64,000 bases of DNA, taken from assembly GCF_003545765.1 (NCBI RefSeq), contig NZ_QXIO01000007.1, forward strand, positions 62,001 to 126,000. The letters are read 5' to 3'. The first letter of the stretch is position 1. The number at the start of each line of letters is the position of its first letter. Position numbers and translations under genes: made by a program. The notes beneath the pieces are model-generated. The model was not told the DNA's origin. It saw only the letters and a list, made by a program, of their open reading frames with translations, and did not search any database. Origin of the DNA: Colwellia sp. RSH04. GTDB taxonomy: Bacteria > Pseudomonadota > Gammaproteobacteria > Enterobacterales > Alteromonadaceae. Shown piece by piece: positions 46,622 to 57,332 of this stretch.

Positions 46622-47476
46622 TTACTTACCAAATTGCTCGCAGCCTAGTAAAGTGTTTTCAATTAAACTTGCTACAGTCATTGGGCCAACACCACCAGGA
46701 ACAGGGCTGATAAATGCAGCGCGTTCTTTTGCGTTTTCAAAATCTACATCACCGACTAATTTGCCATTATCTAAACGGTTAATACCTACATCAATCACTA
46801 AGGCACCTTCTTTAATCCACTCGCCAGGTATAAAACCAGGTTTGCCGACAGCAACAACGAGAAGATCGGCATTTTTGACGATACCTTCCAAGTCTTTTGT
46901 AAAGCGATGGCAAGCGGTTACTGTACAACCTGTTAGTAGTAACTCTAAAATCATTGGTCGACCAACAATATTAGAAACGCCAATGACGACTGCATTTAAT
47001 CCTCTAACGTCAACACCAGTCGACTCAATTAAAGTAATGATACCTTTAGGCGTGCATGGTCTTAAACCAGGCTGTCTTAGTAATAGCTTACCAACATTAG
47101 AGGGATGAAAACCATCCACATCTTTTTGAGGATTTATGTGTTCAATAATTAAATCAGCGTTTAATCCTTCAGGTAAAGGTAGCTGCACAAGTATGCCATC
47201 AATAGTGTCATCATCATTAAGGTCACTCACTAAAGTGAGGAGTTCATCTTCAGAGGTCGTTGCAGGTAAGTCATAAGACCTTGAAATAAAGCCTACTTCT
47301 TCACAAGCTTTTCGCTTACTACCTACATATACCTGCGAAGCAGGATCACTACCAACAAGAATAACGGCTAAACCAGGAGCCCTTAATCCATCTTCAATAC
47401 GTTGGCTTACTTTATCTTTTACGGAATTTCTAAGCTGTTTGGCAATGGCTTTGCCATCAATCAATGCTGCAGTCAT
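46622..47476 (-). CDS. folD: Methylenetetrahydrofolate dehydrogenase/cyclohydrolase
   Basis: A 284-residue bifunctional enzyme (E. coli 288) that interconverts methylene- and formyl-tetrahydrofolate. The catalytic Lys lies in [14 protein letters not shown] near 50-63, and [12 protein letters not shown] near 97 and [14 protein letters not shown] near 121 are conserved. The NADP-binding region [19 protein letters not shown] near 162 precedes the end [19 protein letters not shown]. It is upstream of the tRNA cluster on the other strand, about 300 bases away. Confidence 0.98.
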   Translation of the reverse strand: MTAALIDGKAIAKQLRNSVKDKVSQRIEDGLRAPGLAVILVGSDPASQVYVGSKRKACEEVGFISRSYDLPATTSEDELLTLVSDLNDDDTIDGILVQLPLPEGLNADLIIEHINPQKDVDGFHPSNVGKLLLRQPGLRPCTPKGIITLIESTGVDVRGLNAVVIGVSNIVGRPMILELLLTGCTVTACHRFTKDLEGIVKNADLLVVAVGKPGFIPGEWIKEGALVIDVGINRLDNGKLVGDVDFENAKERAAFISPVPGGVGPMTVASLIENTLLGCEQFGK

Positions 47477-47709
47477 GAGTCTTAACGGGCCCTGAAAGTG
47501 ATATAGTTGAACACGGGGCTATTCTGCCACAAAGGCATGCTCAGTTGTAGGCATTATTTCATATTAGTGTTAAAACCTTGATCTTTATCTGATGATAGTT
47601 TCAAATGAAGATATCGTGCATAATTCAATCAGAAATATACGCATTATCACTACATATTAACTAACTTGTGTTAAAAGTGAGCGAACAGAAATATTTTTAT
47701 AAAAAAGGT

Positions 47710-47738
47710 TTGACTGCACCACGCCAAGTCGGTAATAT
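47710..47738 (+). promoter_or_regulatory. Strong stable-RNA promoter of the tRNA cluster
   Basis: TTGACT (47710-47715), a 17-base spacer and TAATAT (47733-47738), followed by a GC-rich discriminator typical of stringently controlled RNA promoters. The rest of the 300-base folD-tRNA gap (47477-47776) shows nothing else clear. Confidence 0.8.
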
Positions 47739-47776
47739 CCGCACCCGTTGAAAGCGACAGCGTTTTTAACAAATGT

Positions 47777-47853
47777 CGGTGATTAGCGCAGCTTGGTAGC
47801 GCACTTGGTTTGGGTCCAAGGGGTCGCAAGTTCGAATCTTGCATCACCGACCA
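47777..47853 (+). tRNA. tRNA-Pro (TGG), first copy
   Basis: A 77-nt cloverleaf with acceptor CGGTGAT/ATCACCG, anticodon loop TTTGGGT giving TGG, T-arm GTTCGAATC and encoded CCA. The start and end match E. coli tRNA-Pro layout. The copy at 48126 is identical. Confidence 0.97.
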
Positions 47854-47898
47854 CTTTTTATTTACACTTCGTATATAGAAAGTACCTGTAGGTAATGT

Positions 47899-47975
<77 letters not shown>

Positions 47976-47994
47976 TACTTACATTAAGTACTAT

Positions 47995-48071
47995 GGTGGC
48001 TATAGCTCAGTTGGTAGAGCCCCGGATTGTGATTCCGGTTGTCGTGGGTTCAAGTCCCATTAGCCACCCCA
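47995..48071 (+). tRNA. tRNA-His (GTG)
   Basis: A cloverleaf with anticodon loop TTGTGAT giving GTG, acceptor GTGGCTA/TAGCCAC, discriminator C and encoded CCA. Position 47995 is the extra 5' G (G-1) that marks tRNA-His. Confidence 0.97.
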
Positions 48072-48125
48072 TCTTTTTACTGCCCATAGTTAAAAGAGTA
48101 CTTAAATTATAAGTTATAAGAATAT

Positions 48126-48202
48126 CGGTGATTAGCGCAGCTTGGTAGCGCACTTGGTTTGGGTCCAAGGGGTCGCAAGTTCGAATCTTGCATCACCGAC
48201 CA
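48126..48202 (+). tRNA. tRNA-Pro (TGG), second copy
   Basis: Identical over all 77 bases to the copy at 47777-47853. It closes the Pro-Arg-His-Pro cluster. The 367 bases after it, before tig, contain AT-rich DNA, a direct repeat of ATTATCTTTCTAA (48248 and 48296) and the tig promoter. Confidence 0.97.
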
Positions 48203-48407
48203 CTTCTTATAATTAATAAAATTACTTACCTTATTAATCTATTAATAATTATCTTTCTAATAGTCCTTTATTATTTTTGACAGTTGTCTTTTGTTATTAT
48301 CTTTCTAAAGTTTTTCCAAATTGCCTGTCTTTTTTGTGCTTTAAAGCCCTTTTAGCCTTCGTTTTTACTTGCTTTAAGCGATATTTTAATTTTTTTTATC
48401 GTTGTAC

Positions 48408-48436
48408 TCGACTCTTGCGTAAACCCTAGCTATAAT
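48408..48436 (+). promoter_or_regulatory. Predicted promoter of tig
   Basis: TCGACT (48408-48413), a 17-base spacer and a perfect TATAAT (48431-48436). Transcription would begin near 48443, giving a leader of about 127 bases. Confidence 0.6.
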
Positions 48437-48569
48437 TCCGCGTCATAATTTTTATAGTTTTTATTATTGTACATCTTTATTATTGCAAATTTGATAAATG
48501 ATTATCAAAGCAAAGCGTTTAATGATGTGTATTAAAAAAGCGTAGCACGCTAAGTTTTGAGGTATTTAA

Positions 48570-49880
48570 ATGCAAGTTTCAGTTGAGACTACACAAGGTT
48601 TGGAACGTCGTTTGACTATTTCTGTTCCTGCCGACACAGTAGATGTAGAAGTAAAGAATCGTCTTCGCCAAATCGGTAAAACACAACGTATTAATGGCTT
48701 TCGTCCTGGTAAAGTTCCACCATCAGTTCTTCAAAAACGCTATGGTAAATCTGTACGTCAAGAAGTTGCAGGTGAATTAATGCAACGCAACTTTGTTGAA
48801 GCAATTGTTGCCGAAAAAATTAACCCAGCGGGCCGTCCATCTTTTGTTGCTAAAAGTAACGAAGAAGGTAAAGAATTAGAATTTGAAGCAACTTTTGAGG
48901 TTTACCCTGAAGTTGAATTAAAAGATTTAGAAAAAATTGCCGTTGAGCGTCCTGCTGTTGAAGTCACTGAAAAAGACATTGATGAAATGTTTGTTACGTT
49001 ACAAAAACAACACCAAACGTGGAAAGAAAACAAACGTAAGTCCAAGAAAGGCGATAAGCTAACTCTTGATTTCACTGGTCGTGTTGATGGTGAAGAATTT
49101 GAAGGCGGAAAAGCTGAAGGTTTTGAACTTGAATTAGGTGCTGGTCGGATGATTCCTGGTTTCGAAAAAGAAATTACAGGCATGAAAGCTGGTGAAGAAC
49201 AAACTATCAAAGTTACTTTCCCGGAAGATTACCATGCTGAAAACCTTAAAGGTAAAGAAGCAGAGTTTGATATCGTTGTTCACAAAACTGAAGGTCCAGT
49301 ACTTCCGGAAATTGATGACGAATTCGCTAAATTATTTGGTGTTGAAGAAGGTGGCGTAGAAGCGTTACGTGCTGAAGTTAGCAAAAATATGGCACGTGAA
49401 TTAACGAATGCGGTAAAAGCTAAAGTTAAAGAGCAAGTCATTGATGGTTTATTAGCAAGCCATGAAGTTGATTTGCCAGCGGCATTAGTTGCACAAGAAG
49501 TTGATGTTTTACGTCAGCAAGCTATGCAACGTTTCCAAGGTCAAATGGACCCTAAAAACTTACCAGAATTACCAAGTGAAATGTTCACAGAGCAAGCTGA
49601 AAAGCGTGTGAAAATTGGTTTGTTATTAGGTGAAGTAATTAAAGTTAACGAGCTTAAAGTTAACGACGAGAAAGTTAACGAGTTAATTGCTACAGCTGCT
49701 TCTGCGTATGAAGATCCTCAAGAAGTTGTTGATTACTACGCAAACAACCAAGAGCTAATGCAACAAATGCAAAACGTTGCTTTAGAAGAGCAAGCTGTTG
49801 AGCTTCTAGTTGAAAAAGCAAAGGTTAAAGAGAAGAAAGCTAACTTCAACGATATAATGAATCCTGAAGCTAAGAAGTAA
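48570..49880 (+). CDS. tig: Trigger factor
   Basis: A 436-residue ribosome-bound chaperone (E. coli 432). The ribosome-binding loop appears as [18 protein letters not shown] near 42-59. The FKBP-type isomerase domain (about 150-245) has [20 protein letters not shown] and [17 protein letters not shown]. The helical C-terminal domain forms the cradle for nascent chains. It binds L23 at the tunnel exit. The start follows a GAGG site. A terminator separates it from clpP. Confidence 0.98.
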   Translation: MQVSVETTQGLERRLTISVPADTVDVEVKNRLRQIGKTQRINGFRPGKVPPSVLQKRYGKSVRQEVAGELMQRNFVEAIVAEKINPAGRPSFVAKSNEEGKELEFEATFEVYPEVELKDLEKIAVERPAVEVTEKDIDEMFVTLQKQHQTWKENKRKSKKGDKLTLDFTGRVDGEEFEGGKAEGFELELGAGRMIPGFEKEITGMKAGEEQTIKVTFPEDYHAENLKGKEAEFDIVVHKTEGPVLPEIDDEFAKLFGVEEGGVEALRAEVSKNMARELTNAVKAKVKEQVIDGLLASHEVDLPAALVAQEVDVLRQQAMQRFQGQMDPKNLPELPSEMFTEQAEKRVKIGLLLGEVIKVNELKVNDEKVNELIATAASAYEDPQEVVDYYANNQELMQQMQNVALEEQAVELLVEKAKVKEKKANFNDIMNPEAKK

Positions 49881-49931
49881 TAACTTCGTACAATGGTAGT
49901 TTTCCATTGACAATAGCTTAAGCAATCGATT

Positions 49932-49967
49932 AAATGGCTTGTATGTATTCATACAGGCCATTTTTTT
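49932..49967 (+). terminator. Intrinsic terminator of tig
   Basis: AAATGGCTTGTATG (49932-49945) pairs with CATACAGGCCATTT (49950-49963), one wobble pair and a four-base loop, followed by T residues to 49967. Confidence 0.9.
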
Positions 49968-50052
49968 AATAATTAAGCCGACTTTATCTTAGTAAATCGG
50001 TATTCAGTAATTGTTAAAGCATAATAAAATAGATTATAGGGAAGGTTCACAC

Positions 50053-50724
50053 TTGTTTAACTCTCAATTTACTTCACAAAACACTGCTCAGTCTGAATTA
50101 GGGCAATCTCCTCAAGGTAGCGCAAGTATTACAGAAAGTGCTTTAGTGCCAATGGTTGTAGAACAAACATCTAAAGGTGAACGTTCGTACGACATTTACT
50201 CTCGTTTATTAAAAGAGCGTATTATCTTTTTATGTGGTCAAGTTGAAGATCACATGGCTAATTTGATTATTGCGCAATTATTGTTTTTAGAGTCTGAAAG
50301 CCCAGATAAAGATATTTTCTTATATATCAACTCTCCGGGTGGCTCTGTTACGGCAGGAATGGCTATTTACGATACAATGAAGTTTATAAAGCCTAAAATT
50401 AGCACTGTGTGTATTGGTCAGGCTGCTAGCATGGGGGCGTTTTTGTTATCTGGTGGTGAAAAAGGTAAGCGTTTTTGTTTACCTAATGCACGTGTCATGA
50501 TTCACCAACCGTTAGGTGGGTTCCAAGGTCAGGCATCTGATTTTGAGATACATGCAAAAGAAATTTTATATATAAAAGATAAACTAAACCGTTTAATGGC
50601 TGAACATACTGGCCAAGACCTAGAAAAAGTTTCACAAGATACAGACCGTGATAACTTCTTAAGTGCAGAAAGTGCGGTTGAATATGGATTAGTTGACTCC
50701 ATATTAGAACAACGTAACGATTAA
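50053..50724 (+). CDS. clpP: ATP-dependent Clp protease proteolytic subunit
   Basis: About 223 residues. There is no suitable ATG; the TTG at 50053 follows GGAAGG seven bases upstream and is the most likely start. The N-terminal leader of about 30 residues before [20 protein letters not shown] is longer than in E. coli and is probably processed. The catalytic Ser is in [14 protein letters not shown], His in [15 protein letters not shown] and Asp in [20 protein letters not shown]. Fourteen subunits form the chamber that degrades proteins delivered by ClpX, encoded 63 bases downstream. No heat-shock promoter was recognised. Confidence 0.95.
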   Translation: MFNSQFTSQNTAQSELGQSPQGSASITESALVPMVVEQTSKGERSYDIYSRLLKERIIFLCGQVEDHMANLIIAQLLFLESESPDKDIFLYINSPGGSVTAGMAIYDTMKFIKPKISTVCIGQAASMGAFLLSGGEKGKRFCLPNARVMIHQPLGGFQGQASDFEIHAKEILYIKDKLNRLMAEHTGQDLEKVSQDTDRDNFLSAESAVEYGLVDSILEQRND

Positions 50725-50787
50725 TAAATTTCCGTATATAATAACTAGTGATGGATTACTAGTTTCTTGAAAAATTAGAGGTAGGGC

Positions 50788-52062
50788 ATGACCGAGATTA
50801 ATAAGGGTAGCGATAATGGTAAATTACTTTATTGTTCCTTTTGTGGCAAAAGCCAACATGAGGTTCGAAAGTTAATTGCTGGTCCTTCAGTTTTTATTTG
50901 TGATGAATGTGTTGAACTATGTAATGACATTATTCGAGAAGAAATCACTGAAATTTCGCCAAAAGAAGAGAAAGAAGCGTTACCTTCACCGATAGAAATA
51001 CGTGAAAGTTTAGATGACTACGTTATAGGCCAAGAACACGCTAAAAAAGTTTTAGCGGTTGCTGTTTATAACCATTATAAGCGTTTAAGAAACGGTGACT
51101 CTCACAACGGCGTCGAGTTGGGAAAAAGTAATATCTTACTTATTGGCCCTACTGGTAGTGGTAAAACCTTATTAGCGCAAACGTTAGCGAGATTACTAGA
51201 TGTGCCATTTACAATGGCCGATGCTACCACGTTAACTGAAGCGGGATATGTTGGTGAAGATGTTGAAAACATCATTCAAAAGTTATTGCAAAAATGTGAT
51301 TACGATGTGGAAAAAGCGCAACGTGGCATTGTTTACATTGATGAGATAGATAAAATATCACGTAAATCAGATAACCCATCAATTACGCGAGATGTCTCAG
51401 GTGAAGGTGTTCAACAAGCATTGTTGAAACTTATTGAAGGTACCGTTGCTTCAGTGCCGCCACAAGGTGGACGTAAACATCCTCAACAAGAATTTTTACA
51501 AGTAGATACATCAAAAATCTTATTTATCTGTGGTGGTGCGTTTGCTGGCTTAGATAAAGTCATTGAACAACGTTGTCATACGGGTACTGGTATTGGCTTT
51601 GGTGCAGAAGTTCGTGGTAAAGCCCATGAAAAAACCCTGACTGAAAGATTTTTGGATGTAGAGCCCGAAGATCTGGTGAAGTATGGTTTGATTCCTGAGT
51701 TTATTGGTCGTTTACCGGTTGTAGCTACGCTAAGAGAATTAGATGAAGATGCGCTAATTCAAATATTGCAAGAACCTAAGAATGCACTTACTAAACAATT
51801 TACTGCACTGTTTGACATGGAAAGTGTTGAATTAGAATTCAGAAAAGACGCATTGCTTGCTATTGCAAGAAAAGCGATGGATAGGAAGACTGGTGCTCGA
51901 GGTTTACGTTCAATTGTTGAAGGTGTTCTACTTGAAACAATGTATGAATTACCTTCTATGGAAAATGTCAGCAAAGTGGTCGTTGATGAAAAAGCAATAA
52001 AAGGTGAAAGCAAGCCGATTGTTATTTACGATGCTCAACAAGAGCAAGCGGTTTCTGAATAA
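50788..52062 (+). CDS. clpX: ATP-dependent Clp protease ATP-binding subunit ClpX
   Basis: A 424-residue AAA+ unfoldase, the same length as in E. coli. An N-terminal C4 zinc domain ([17 protein letters not shown], then CDECVELC) binds adaptors and substrates. The Walker [16 protein letters not shown] lies near 120 and Walker [10 protein letters not shown] near 184. The RKH pore loop (GGRKHP) and the IGF loop that docks on ClpP ([10 protein letters not shown]) are both present. It unfolds tmRNA-tagged and other proteins for ClpP. It starts after a GAGG site and is followed by a strong terminator. Confidence 0.98.
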   Translation: MTEINKGSDNGKLLYCSFCGKSQHEVRKLIAGPSVFICDECVELCNDIIREEITEISPKEEKEALPSPIEIRESLDDYVIGQEHAKKVLAVAVYNHYKRLRNGDSHNGVELGKSNILLIGPTGSGKTLLAQTLARLLDVPFTMADATTLTEAGYVGEDVENIIQKLLQKCDYDVEKAQRGIVYIDEIDKISRKSDNPSITRDVSGEGVQQALLKLIEGTVASVPPQGGRKHPQQEFLQVDTSKILFICGGAFAGLDKVIEQRCHTGTGIGFGAEVRGKAHEKTLTERFLDVEPEDLVKYGLIPEFIGRLPVVATLRELDEDALIQILQEPKNALTKQFTALFDMESVELEFRKDALLAIARKAMDRKTGARGLRSIVEGVLLETMYELPSMENVSKVVVDEKAIKGESKPIVIYDAQQEQAVSE

Positions 52063-52101
52063 TATTTATTCAGATTAGCAATCTAGTTGGTAAAATATAT
52101 T

Positions 52102-52129
52102 AAAAAAAGAACCTTAGGGTTCTTTTTTT
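52102..52129 (+). terminator. Intrinsic terminator of clpPX
   Basis: AAAAAAAGAACC (52102-52113) pairs with GGTTCTTTTTTT (52118-52129), closing on a TTAG loop and ending in the T run. Confidence 0.93.
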
Positions 52130-52140
52130 GTTTAAACTTG

Positions 52141-52167
52141 TTGAAAGCTTCATGTCTAGCCCCATAT
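52141..52167 (+). promoter_or_regulatory. Sigma-32 heat-shock promoter of lon
   Basis: TTGAAA (52141-52146), a 13-base spacer and CCCCATAT (52160-52167), a near-perfect sigma-32 site. The lon start is 64 bases downstream. Confidence 0.9.
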
Positions 52168-52230
52168 AGTTTTTATAAACGAAAATTAAACACTATTTTT
52201 ATCAATATAAAATTATTCAAAGAGTAGCCA

Positions 52231-54582
52231 ATGAGCAAAGAATTATCTGCTGTAGTTGAAATCCCTGTCTTAGCTTTACGAGATGTAGTTGTTTACCCAC
52301 AAATGGTTATTCCGCTATTTGTCGGAAGAGAAAAGTCGATACGTTGCTTAGATTTGGCAATGGAGAATGATAAAAAAGTATTTTTAGTTGCACAAAAAGA
52401 TGCAGCAATTGATGATCCTCAAGCTGATGATGTTTACGGTACAGGAACAGTCGCGACTATTCTTCAAATGTTAAAGCTACCTGATGGAACAGTAAAAGTT
52501 TTAGTTGAAGGTGAGCAACGTGCCACTTTAACTCAGTTTATCGAAACCCAAGAGTATTTCAGTGCAGAAATAGAATACGTACCTACAGACGTTTCAACGA
52601 GTGAAGATACTGAGGTATTAGTTCGCTCTGCAACCTCGCAATTTGAAGGTTATGTGAAACTAAATAAGAAAATACCACCAGAAGTACTTACCTCGGTTTC
52701 GGGTATTGATGATGCTGAACAATTAGCGGATACCATGGCAGCACATATGCCACTTAAACTTGTAGATAAGCAAAAGATTCTAGAAATCATTGATGTCAAT
52801 GTACGATTAGAGCATTTAATGGCATTGATGGAAGGTGAGATAGACTTATTGCAAGTTGAGAAGAAAATTAGAACACGCGTTAAAAAACAAATGGAAAAAA
52901 GCCAACGTGAGTATTATTTGAATGAGCAAATGAAGGCTATTCAAAAAGAATTAAACGATGGTGAAGAAGCGGTCGATGAATTAGAACAAATGACTAAGCG
53001 TATTGATGATGCGCAAATGCCTGCTGAAGCAAAAGAAAAAACACTGGCAGAACTACAAAAATTAAAAATGATGTCGCCAATGTCAGCGGAAGCGACAGTC
53101 GTAAGAAGCTATATTGATTGTATGCTTAATGTTCCATGGAAGAAACGCAGTAAACTAAAACGTAATCTTGCTCTAGCGCAGGAAGTTTTAGATAAAGATC
53201 ATTTCGGTTTAGACAAAGTTAAAGAGCGTATTCTTGAGTATTTAGCCGTTCAACAACGTGTTAGCCAGCTAAAAGGACCAATTCTTTGTTTAGTAGGTCC
53301 TCCGGGCGTTGGTAAAACCTCCCTTGGGCAATCTATCGCTAAATCTACTGGCCGTAAATATGTTCGAATGGCATTAGGTGGCGTACGAGATGAAGCTGAA
53401 ATTAGAGGGCATAGACGAACTTACATTGGCTCTCTTCCTGGCAAGCTTATTCAAAAAATGTCAAAAGTTGGTGTGAAGAATCCATTATTTTTGCTAGATG
53501 AAATAGATAAGATGGCATCTGATATGCGTGGCGATCCAGCGTCTGCATTGTTAGAAGTTTTAGATCCCGAGCAAAACACTAGCTTTAATGATCATTATTT
53601 AGAAGTTGATTATGATTTATCTGACGTTATGTTTGTTGCTACATCAAACAGTATGGATATTCCAGGGCCACTACTTGATCGTATGGAAGTTATTCGGTTG
53701 TCAGGTTATACCGAAGATGAAAAATTAAATATTGCGAGAAACCATTTACTAGAAAAACAAATTCTGCGTAATGGTTTAAAGGCAAAAGAAATAGACATTG
53801 ATGATAGCGCGATTGTTGGCATCATTCGTTATTATACCCGTGAAGCTGGTGTTCGTAGTTTAGAGCGTGAAATTTCAAAGCTTTGTCGAAAAGCAGTAAA
53901 AGCAATTTTGCTCGATAAAAAGTTGAAAAAAGTTGTTATTAACCAAGATAATTTGGATGAATACTTAGGTGTTCAACGTTTTGATTATGGTAAAGCAGAC
54001 GAAGAGAATAGAGTTGGGCTAGTAACAGGTTTAGCTTGGACTCAAGTTGGCGGTGAATTATTAACCATTGAAACGGCTTCAGTGCCAGGTAAAGGAAAAC
54101 TAAGCTATACCGGCTCTTTAGGCGATGTTATGCAAGAGTCTATTCAAGCAGCAATGACAGTAGTTCGTAGTAGGGCAACAAAGCTTCGTATAAATGAAGA
54201 TTTTTATGAAAAGAAAGATATTCATGTGCATGTACCTGAAGGAGCAACACCTAAAGATGGACCAAGTGCAGGTATTGGTATGTGTACCGCATTAGTTTCA
54301 AGTCTTACGGGTAATCCTGTTAAAGCGGATGTTGCCATGACAGGTGAAATCACGCTTCGAGGTGAAGTTTTAGCTATCGGTGGTTTAAAAGAGAAGTTAC
54401 TGGCAGCACATCGAGGTGGCATTAAAACCGTGGTTATTCCTCACGACAATGCTCGAGACTTAAAAGAAATACCAGAAAATGTCAAAGCAGAGTTATCAAT
54501 TCACCCAGTTAAGTGGATTGATGATGTATTAGCTATTGCCCTTGAACACCCAGTAGAACAGTGGCAATCAGAGAAAAAATAG
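52231..54582 (+). CDS. lon: ATP-dependent protease Lon
   Basis: A 783-residue protease (E. coli 784). The N-terminal substrate domain (about 10-210) starts [18 protein letters not shown] coiled region leads to the AAA+ module with Walker [16 protein letters not shown] near 355 and Walker [10 protein letters not shown] near 418. The proteolytic domain has the catalytic Ser in [15 protein letters not shown] near 680 and Lys in [14 protein letters not shown] near 722. It degrades damaged and regulatory proteins. A sigma-32 promoter precedes it. Confidence 0.99.
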   Translation: MSKELSAVVEIPVLALRDVVVYPQMVIPLFVGREKSIRCLDLAMENDKKVFLVAQKDAAIDDPQADDVYGTGTVATILQMLKLPDGTVKVLVEGEQRATLTQFIETQEYFSAEIEYVPTDVSTSEDTEVLVRSATSQFEGYVKLNKKIPPEVLTSVSGIDDAEQLADTMAAHMPLKLVDKQKILEIIDVNVRLEHLMALMEGEIDLLQVEKKIRTRVKKQMEKSQREYYLNEQMKAIQKELNDGEEAVDELEQMTKRIDDAQMPAEAKEKTLAELQKLKMMSPMSAEATVVRSYIDCMLNVPWKKRSKLKRNLALAQEVLDKDHFGLDKVKERILEYLAVQQRVSQLKGPILCLVGPPGVGKTSLGQSIAKSTGRKYVRMALGGVRDEAEIRGHRRTYIGSLPGKLIQKMSKVGVKNPLFLLDEIDKMASDMRGDPASALLEVLDPEQNTSFNDHYLEVDYDLSDVMFVATSNSMDIPGPLLDRMEVIRLSGYTEDEKLNIARNHLLEKQILRNGLKAKEIDIDDSAIVGIIRYYTREAGVRSLEREISKLCRKAVKAILLDKKLKKVVINQDNLDEYLGVQRFDYGKADEENRVGLVTGLAWTQVGGELLTIETASVPGKGKLSYTGSLGDVMQESIQAAMTVVRSRATKLRINEDFYEKKDIHVHVPEGATPKDGPSAGIGMCTALVSSLTGNPVKADVAMTGEITLRGEVLAIGGLKEKLLAAHRGGIKTVVIPHDNARDLKEIPENVKAELSIHPVKWIDDVLAIALEHPVEQWQSEKK

Positions 54583-54592
54583 TATTGTTGAT

Positions 54593-54625
54593 GGCTTTTT
54601 TTGATGATTTGTATCAAAAAAAGCC
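54593..54625 (+). terminator. Probable terminator hairpin after lon
   Basis: GGCTTTTTTTGAT (54593-54605) pairs perfectly with ATCAAAAAAAGCC (54613-54625). No T run follows directly, so it may act in mRNA stability instead. Confidence 0.45.
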
Positions 54626-54879
54626 AAAAAATTAGTTTTTTTTATAAAAAAGTGAAATTTTCGCTTTTCAAACGCTGAAACTGTGATAAGTTAACTACGC
54701 TTATATCGCTAGACCCCTTATTCCTCATGCCAATGGGCAAAGATACGTAAGGTAAACTAAGCGAAATATTATTTTAAACTCAACGCTTGAGGTTTAACTG
54801 GAAATCAATCTATGTTTTCTAAGTAAACCACAGAGAAAAGGATAGCGTTGCATAATAACAATTGAAGGGGTATACCACT

Positions 54880-55152
54880 GTGAATAAATCTCAACTAATC
54901 GAAAAGATTGCTGCGGGTGCAGACATTTCTAAAGCTGCTGCTGGCCGTGCGTTAGATTCATTTATTGGCGCTGTAACTGAAGAATTAAAAAATGGTGAGC
55001 AAGTTGCTCTAGTTGGTTTTGGTACTTTCTCTGTACGTGACCGTGCTGCTCGCACAGGCCGTAATCCTCAAACAGGTGCTACTATCCAAATCGCTGCTGC
55101 AAAAATTCCAGCTTTCAAAGCGGGTAAAGCATTAAAAGACGCTTGTAACTAA
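54880..55152 (+). CDS. hupB: DNA-binding protein HU-beta
   Basis: A 90-residue histone-like protein, the standard HU length. The GTG at 54880 follows GAAGGGG and gives [20 protein letters not shown]; the open frame goes a few codons further upstream with no conservation. The DNA-clasping arm is in [20 protein letters not shown] near 47-66, with the Pro that kinks DNA, and the end [16 protein letters not shown] is typical. It bends and compacts DNA. The position after lon is the same as in E. coli. Confidence 0.98.
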   Translation: MNKSQLIEKIAAGADISKAAAGRALDSFIGAVTEELKNGEQVALVGFGTFSVRDRAARTGRNPQTGATIQIAAAKIPAFKAGKALKDACN

Positions 55153-55182
55153 GCTGACTTCTGACTTTTTACCAAGTCATTT

Positions 55183-55209
55183 AAAAGACCACCTTAATGG
55201 TGGTCTTTT
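55183..55209 (+). terminator. Intrinsic terminator of hupB
   Basis: AAAAGACCACC (55183-55193) pairs perfectly with GGTGGTCTTTT (55199-55209), five-base loop; the T tract is short. Confidence 0.85.
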
Positions 55210-55360
55210 GCTTTATGGGCATAAAATAGCGTATATCGAGATAAATAAAAAATAATTTGAATTTTACTTATCTTATGCTTCAAGGAAAAGCTTGCATCTG
55301 CTAGAATCGCGAGCAACAGAAATTCAGTCTAGAATATTTAGGCGCACAAAAGAGATTAAA

Positions 55361-57268
55361 ATGTTAGAAGATATTCGAGAAAAATCACAAGGGTTAACAG
55401 CCAAAATTATACTTGGTTTGATAATTCTTACCTTTGCTGTGGCGGGTGTTGGTAGTTATACAAACTCTGTCGACACATCAGTTGCCACCGTGAATGGCGA
55501 AAGCATTAGTCAACAAGATTTTAATAAAGCTTATCAGGCGCAACGAAATCGTATGGCTCAACAGTTTGGTGAAATGTTTGAAACACTTTCAAACGATGCT
55601 AACTATATGGCAAACTTCCGCCAAGGCGTTTTAGACAACCTTATTAATGAAAAATTAATTGACCAGGCAAGTAGTGACTTGGCTATTCGAGTTTCAGATG
55701 AACGCCTAAAGGAAACGATTCGCCAAATGCCAGAGTTTCAAGTTGATGGCAGTTTTGATAATAACCGTTACCTTGCCATAATAAATCAAGCTGGCTTTTT
55801 TCAATCTTCAGACTTTCGCGATTACTTACGTACGGAAATGGTACGTCGTCAATTAAGCCAAGCACTCGTTTCAAGTGAGTTCAACTTGCCTTACCAAGAA
55901 AAGTTACAGTCGAACTTACAAAACCAAACACGTGATATTCGATTTGCCACCATCGCTAGTGAGCAATTTAAAGCGAATGTTGAAGTGACGGATGAAGAAA
56001 TTAATAATTACTATGTGGCTAACCAAGTTCGTTTTGAAAACAAAGAACAAGTTAAAGTAGATTATGTTAGCTTAGATGTTTCAGAGATCGCTAAAAATAT
56101 TACCGTTACAGATGAAGAACTCGCACAATACTATCAAGAAAATATCAGTGACTTTACTGAAGAAGAGAAACGTCGTATTTCTCATATCTTAATTGAGTTT
56201 AATGAAGATGAAGCTGCTGCTAAAGAAATAGCAGAATCAATTTTAGTACGCGTGAAGCAAGGTGAAGATTTTGCTGAATTAGCTAAAGAGCTTTCTCACG
56301 ACACTTTCAGCGGTGAAAATGGTGGTGATCTAGAATGGTTAGAGCCAGGTGTAATGGAAGAAAACTTTGATGAAGCGGCAATTGCATTAACTAATATTGG
56401 TGATACGACTGAGCTAATTAAAACAAGTTTCGGTTTTCATATCATCAAGCTAACTGAACTTCAGGCTGAAAAAATCCAAACGTTAGCTCAAGTAAAAGAT
56501 GAGTTACGTTCAAAAGTGAGTAATGATAGAGCACAAGATCAGTTTTTTGCTTTACAACAAGAACTTGCTCGCATTAGCTTTGAATTTCCTGATAGCTTAG
56601 ACGATGCTGCTAGCGAAGTTGGGGCAAAAGTACAAACGTCTCCTTGGTTAACTAGACAAGGAAACACTGCACCTTTCAATAACCCTAAAGTTATTGAAGC
56701 CGCTTTTTCCGACCTTGTTTTGCAAGATAATATGAATTCAGATGTTATTGAAGTAAATGACGATATTGCTGTTGTATTGAGACTCAACACTTTCCAAGAA
56801 GCAAATGTTAAACCATTAGAAGAAGTGAAAGCACAGATTGCAACAACATTAACATCACAAAAAGCAACGGAATTAGCTCAAGAAACCATTGATGAGTTAC
56901 TTGCTCAATTTAAGAACGGCGGTGATATATCTGAGCAATTAACTGCGTTAAATAGTAAGTTTGAAACAAAAGAGCAGGTTGCTCGTTATAGTGCTGATAT
57001 TGATCAAAGCATTAGCCGTGCAGCATTTGTTTTACCACATCCTCAAACGGGTGAAGTTTCTGCTTCATCGGCGGCGTTAAGTAATGGTGATTTAGCTTTA
57101 GTGCAAGTTCAAGCGGTGCAAGTTGCTGATAAGCCAGCTGAACCAAACTTAAGTAAGCAACAAGTATCACAGTTGGCACAATCTGCTTACAAAAGTTTTG
57201 TTGATTCATTAAAAGTGGGTGCGAAAATTACTCGCAGAGCAGTTTCTGAGCCGGTAAATGCTTTTTAA
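55361..57268 (+). CDS. ppiD: Periplasmic folding chaperone PpiD
   Basis: About 635 residues (E. coli 623) from the ATG at 55361, which gives the family start MLEDIREKSQGLTAKI; the frame extends upstream without conservation. One N-terminal membrane helix (IILGLIILTFAVAGVGSY) anchors it, with the rest in the periplasm. SurA-N-like helices flank a parvulin domain (about 260-365; RISHILIEFNEDEAAAKEIA and GGDLEWLEPGVMEENFDEAA). It works at the Sec translocon as a chaperone for exported proteins. A terminator shared with the sap operon follows. Confidence 0.96.
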   Translation: MLEDIREKSQGLTAKIILGLIILTFAVAGVGSYTNSVDTSVATVNGESISQQDFNKAYQAQRNRMAQQFGEMFETLSNDANYMANFRQGVLDNLINEKLIDQASSDLAIRVSDERLKETIRQMPEFQVDGSFDNNRYLAIINQAGFFQSSDFRDYLRTEMVRRQLSQALVSSEFNLPYQEKLQSNLQNQTRDIRFATIASEQFKANVEVTDEEINNYYVANQVRFENKEQVKVDYVSLDVSEIAKNITVTDEELAQYYQENISDFTEEEKRRISHILIEFNEDEAAAKEIAESILVRVKQGEDFAELAKELSHDTFSGENGGDLEWLEPGVMEENFDEAAIALTNIGDTTELIKTSFGFHIIKLTELQAEKIQTLAQVKDELRSKVSNDRAQDQFFALQQELARISFEFPDSLDDAASEVGAKVQTSPWLTRQGNTAPFNNPKVIEAAFSDLVLQDNMNSDVIEVNDDIAVVLRLNTFQEANVKPLEEVKAQIATTLTSQKATELAQETIDELLAQFKNGGDISEQLTALNSKFETKEQVARYSADIDQSISRAAFVLPHPQTGEVSASSAALSNGDLALVQVQAVQVADKPAEPNLSKQQVSQLAQSAYKSFVDSLKVGAKITRRAVSEPVNAF

Positions 57269-57286
57269 TAGTTAATTTTTATAGAC

Positions 57287-57314
57287 AAAAAAAGCTGCTT
57301 CGGCAGCTTTTTTT
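57287..57314. terminator. Bidirectional terminator between ppiD and sapF
   Basis: AAAAAAAGCTGC (57287-57298) pairs perfectly with GCAGCTTTTTTT (57303-57314) around a TTCG tetraloop, between convergent units. Confidence 0.95.
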
Positions 57315-57332
57315 GTCTTTGATACTTGAGTA

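Noticed and set aside
46611..47108. A 165-codon open frame on the plus strand
   Set aside because: It lies fully antisense to folD, whose conserved motifs are unambiguous.
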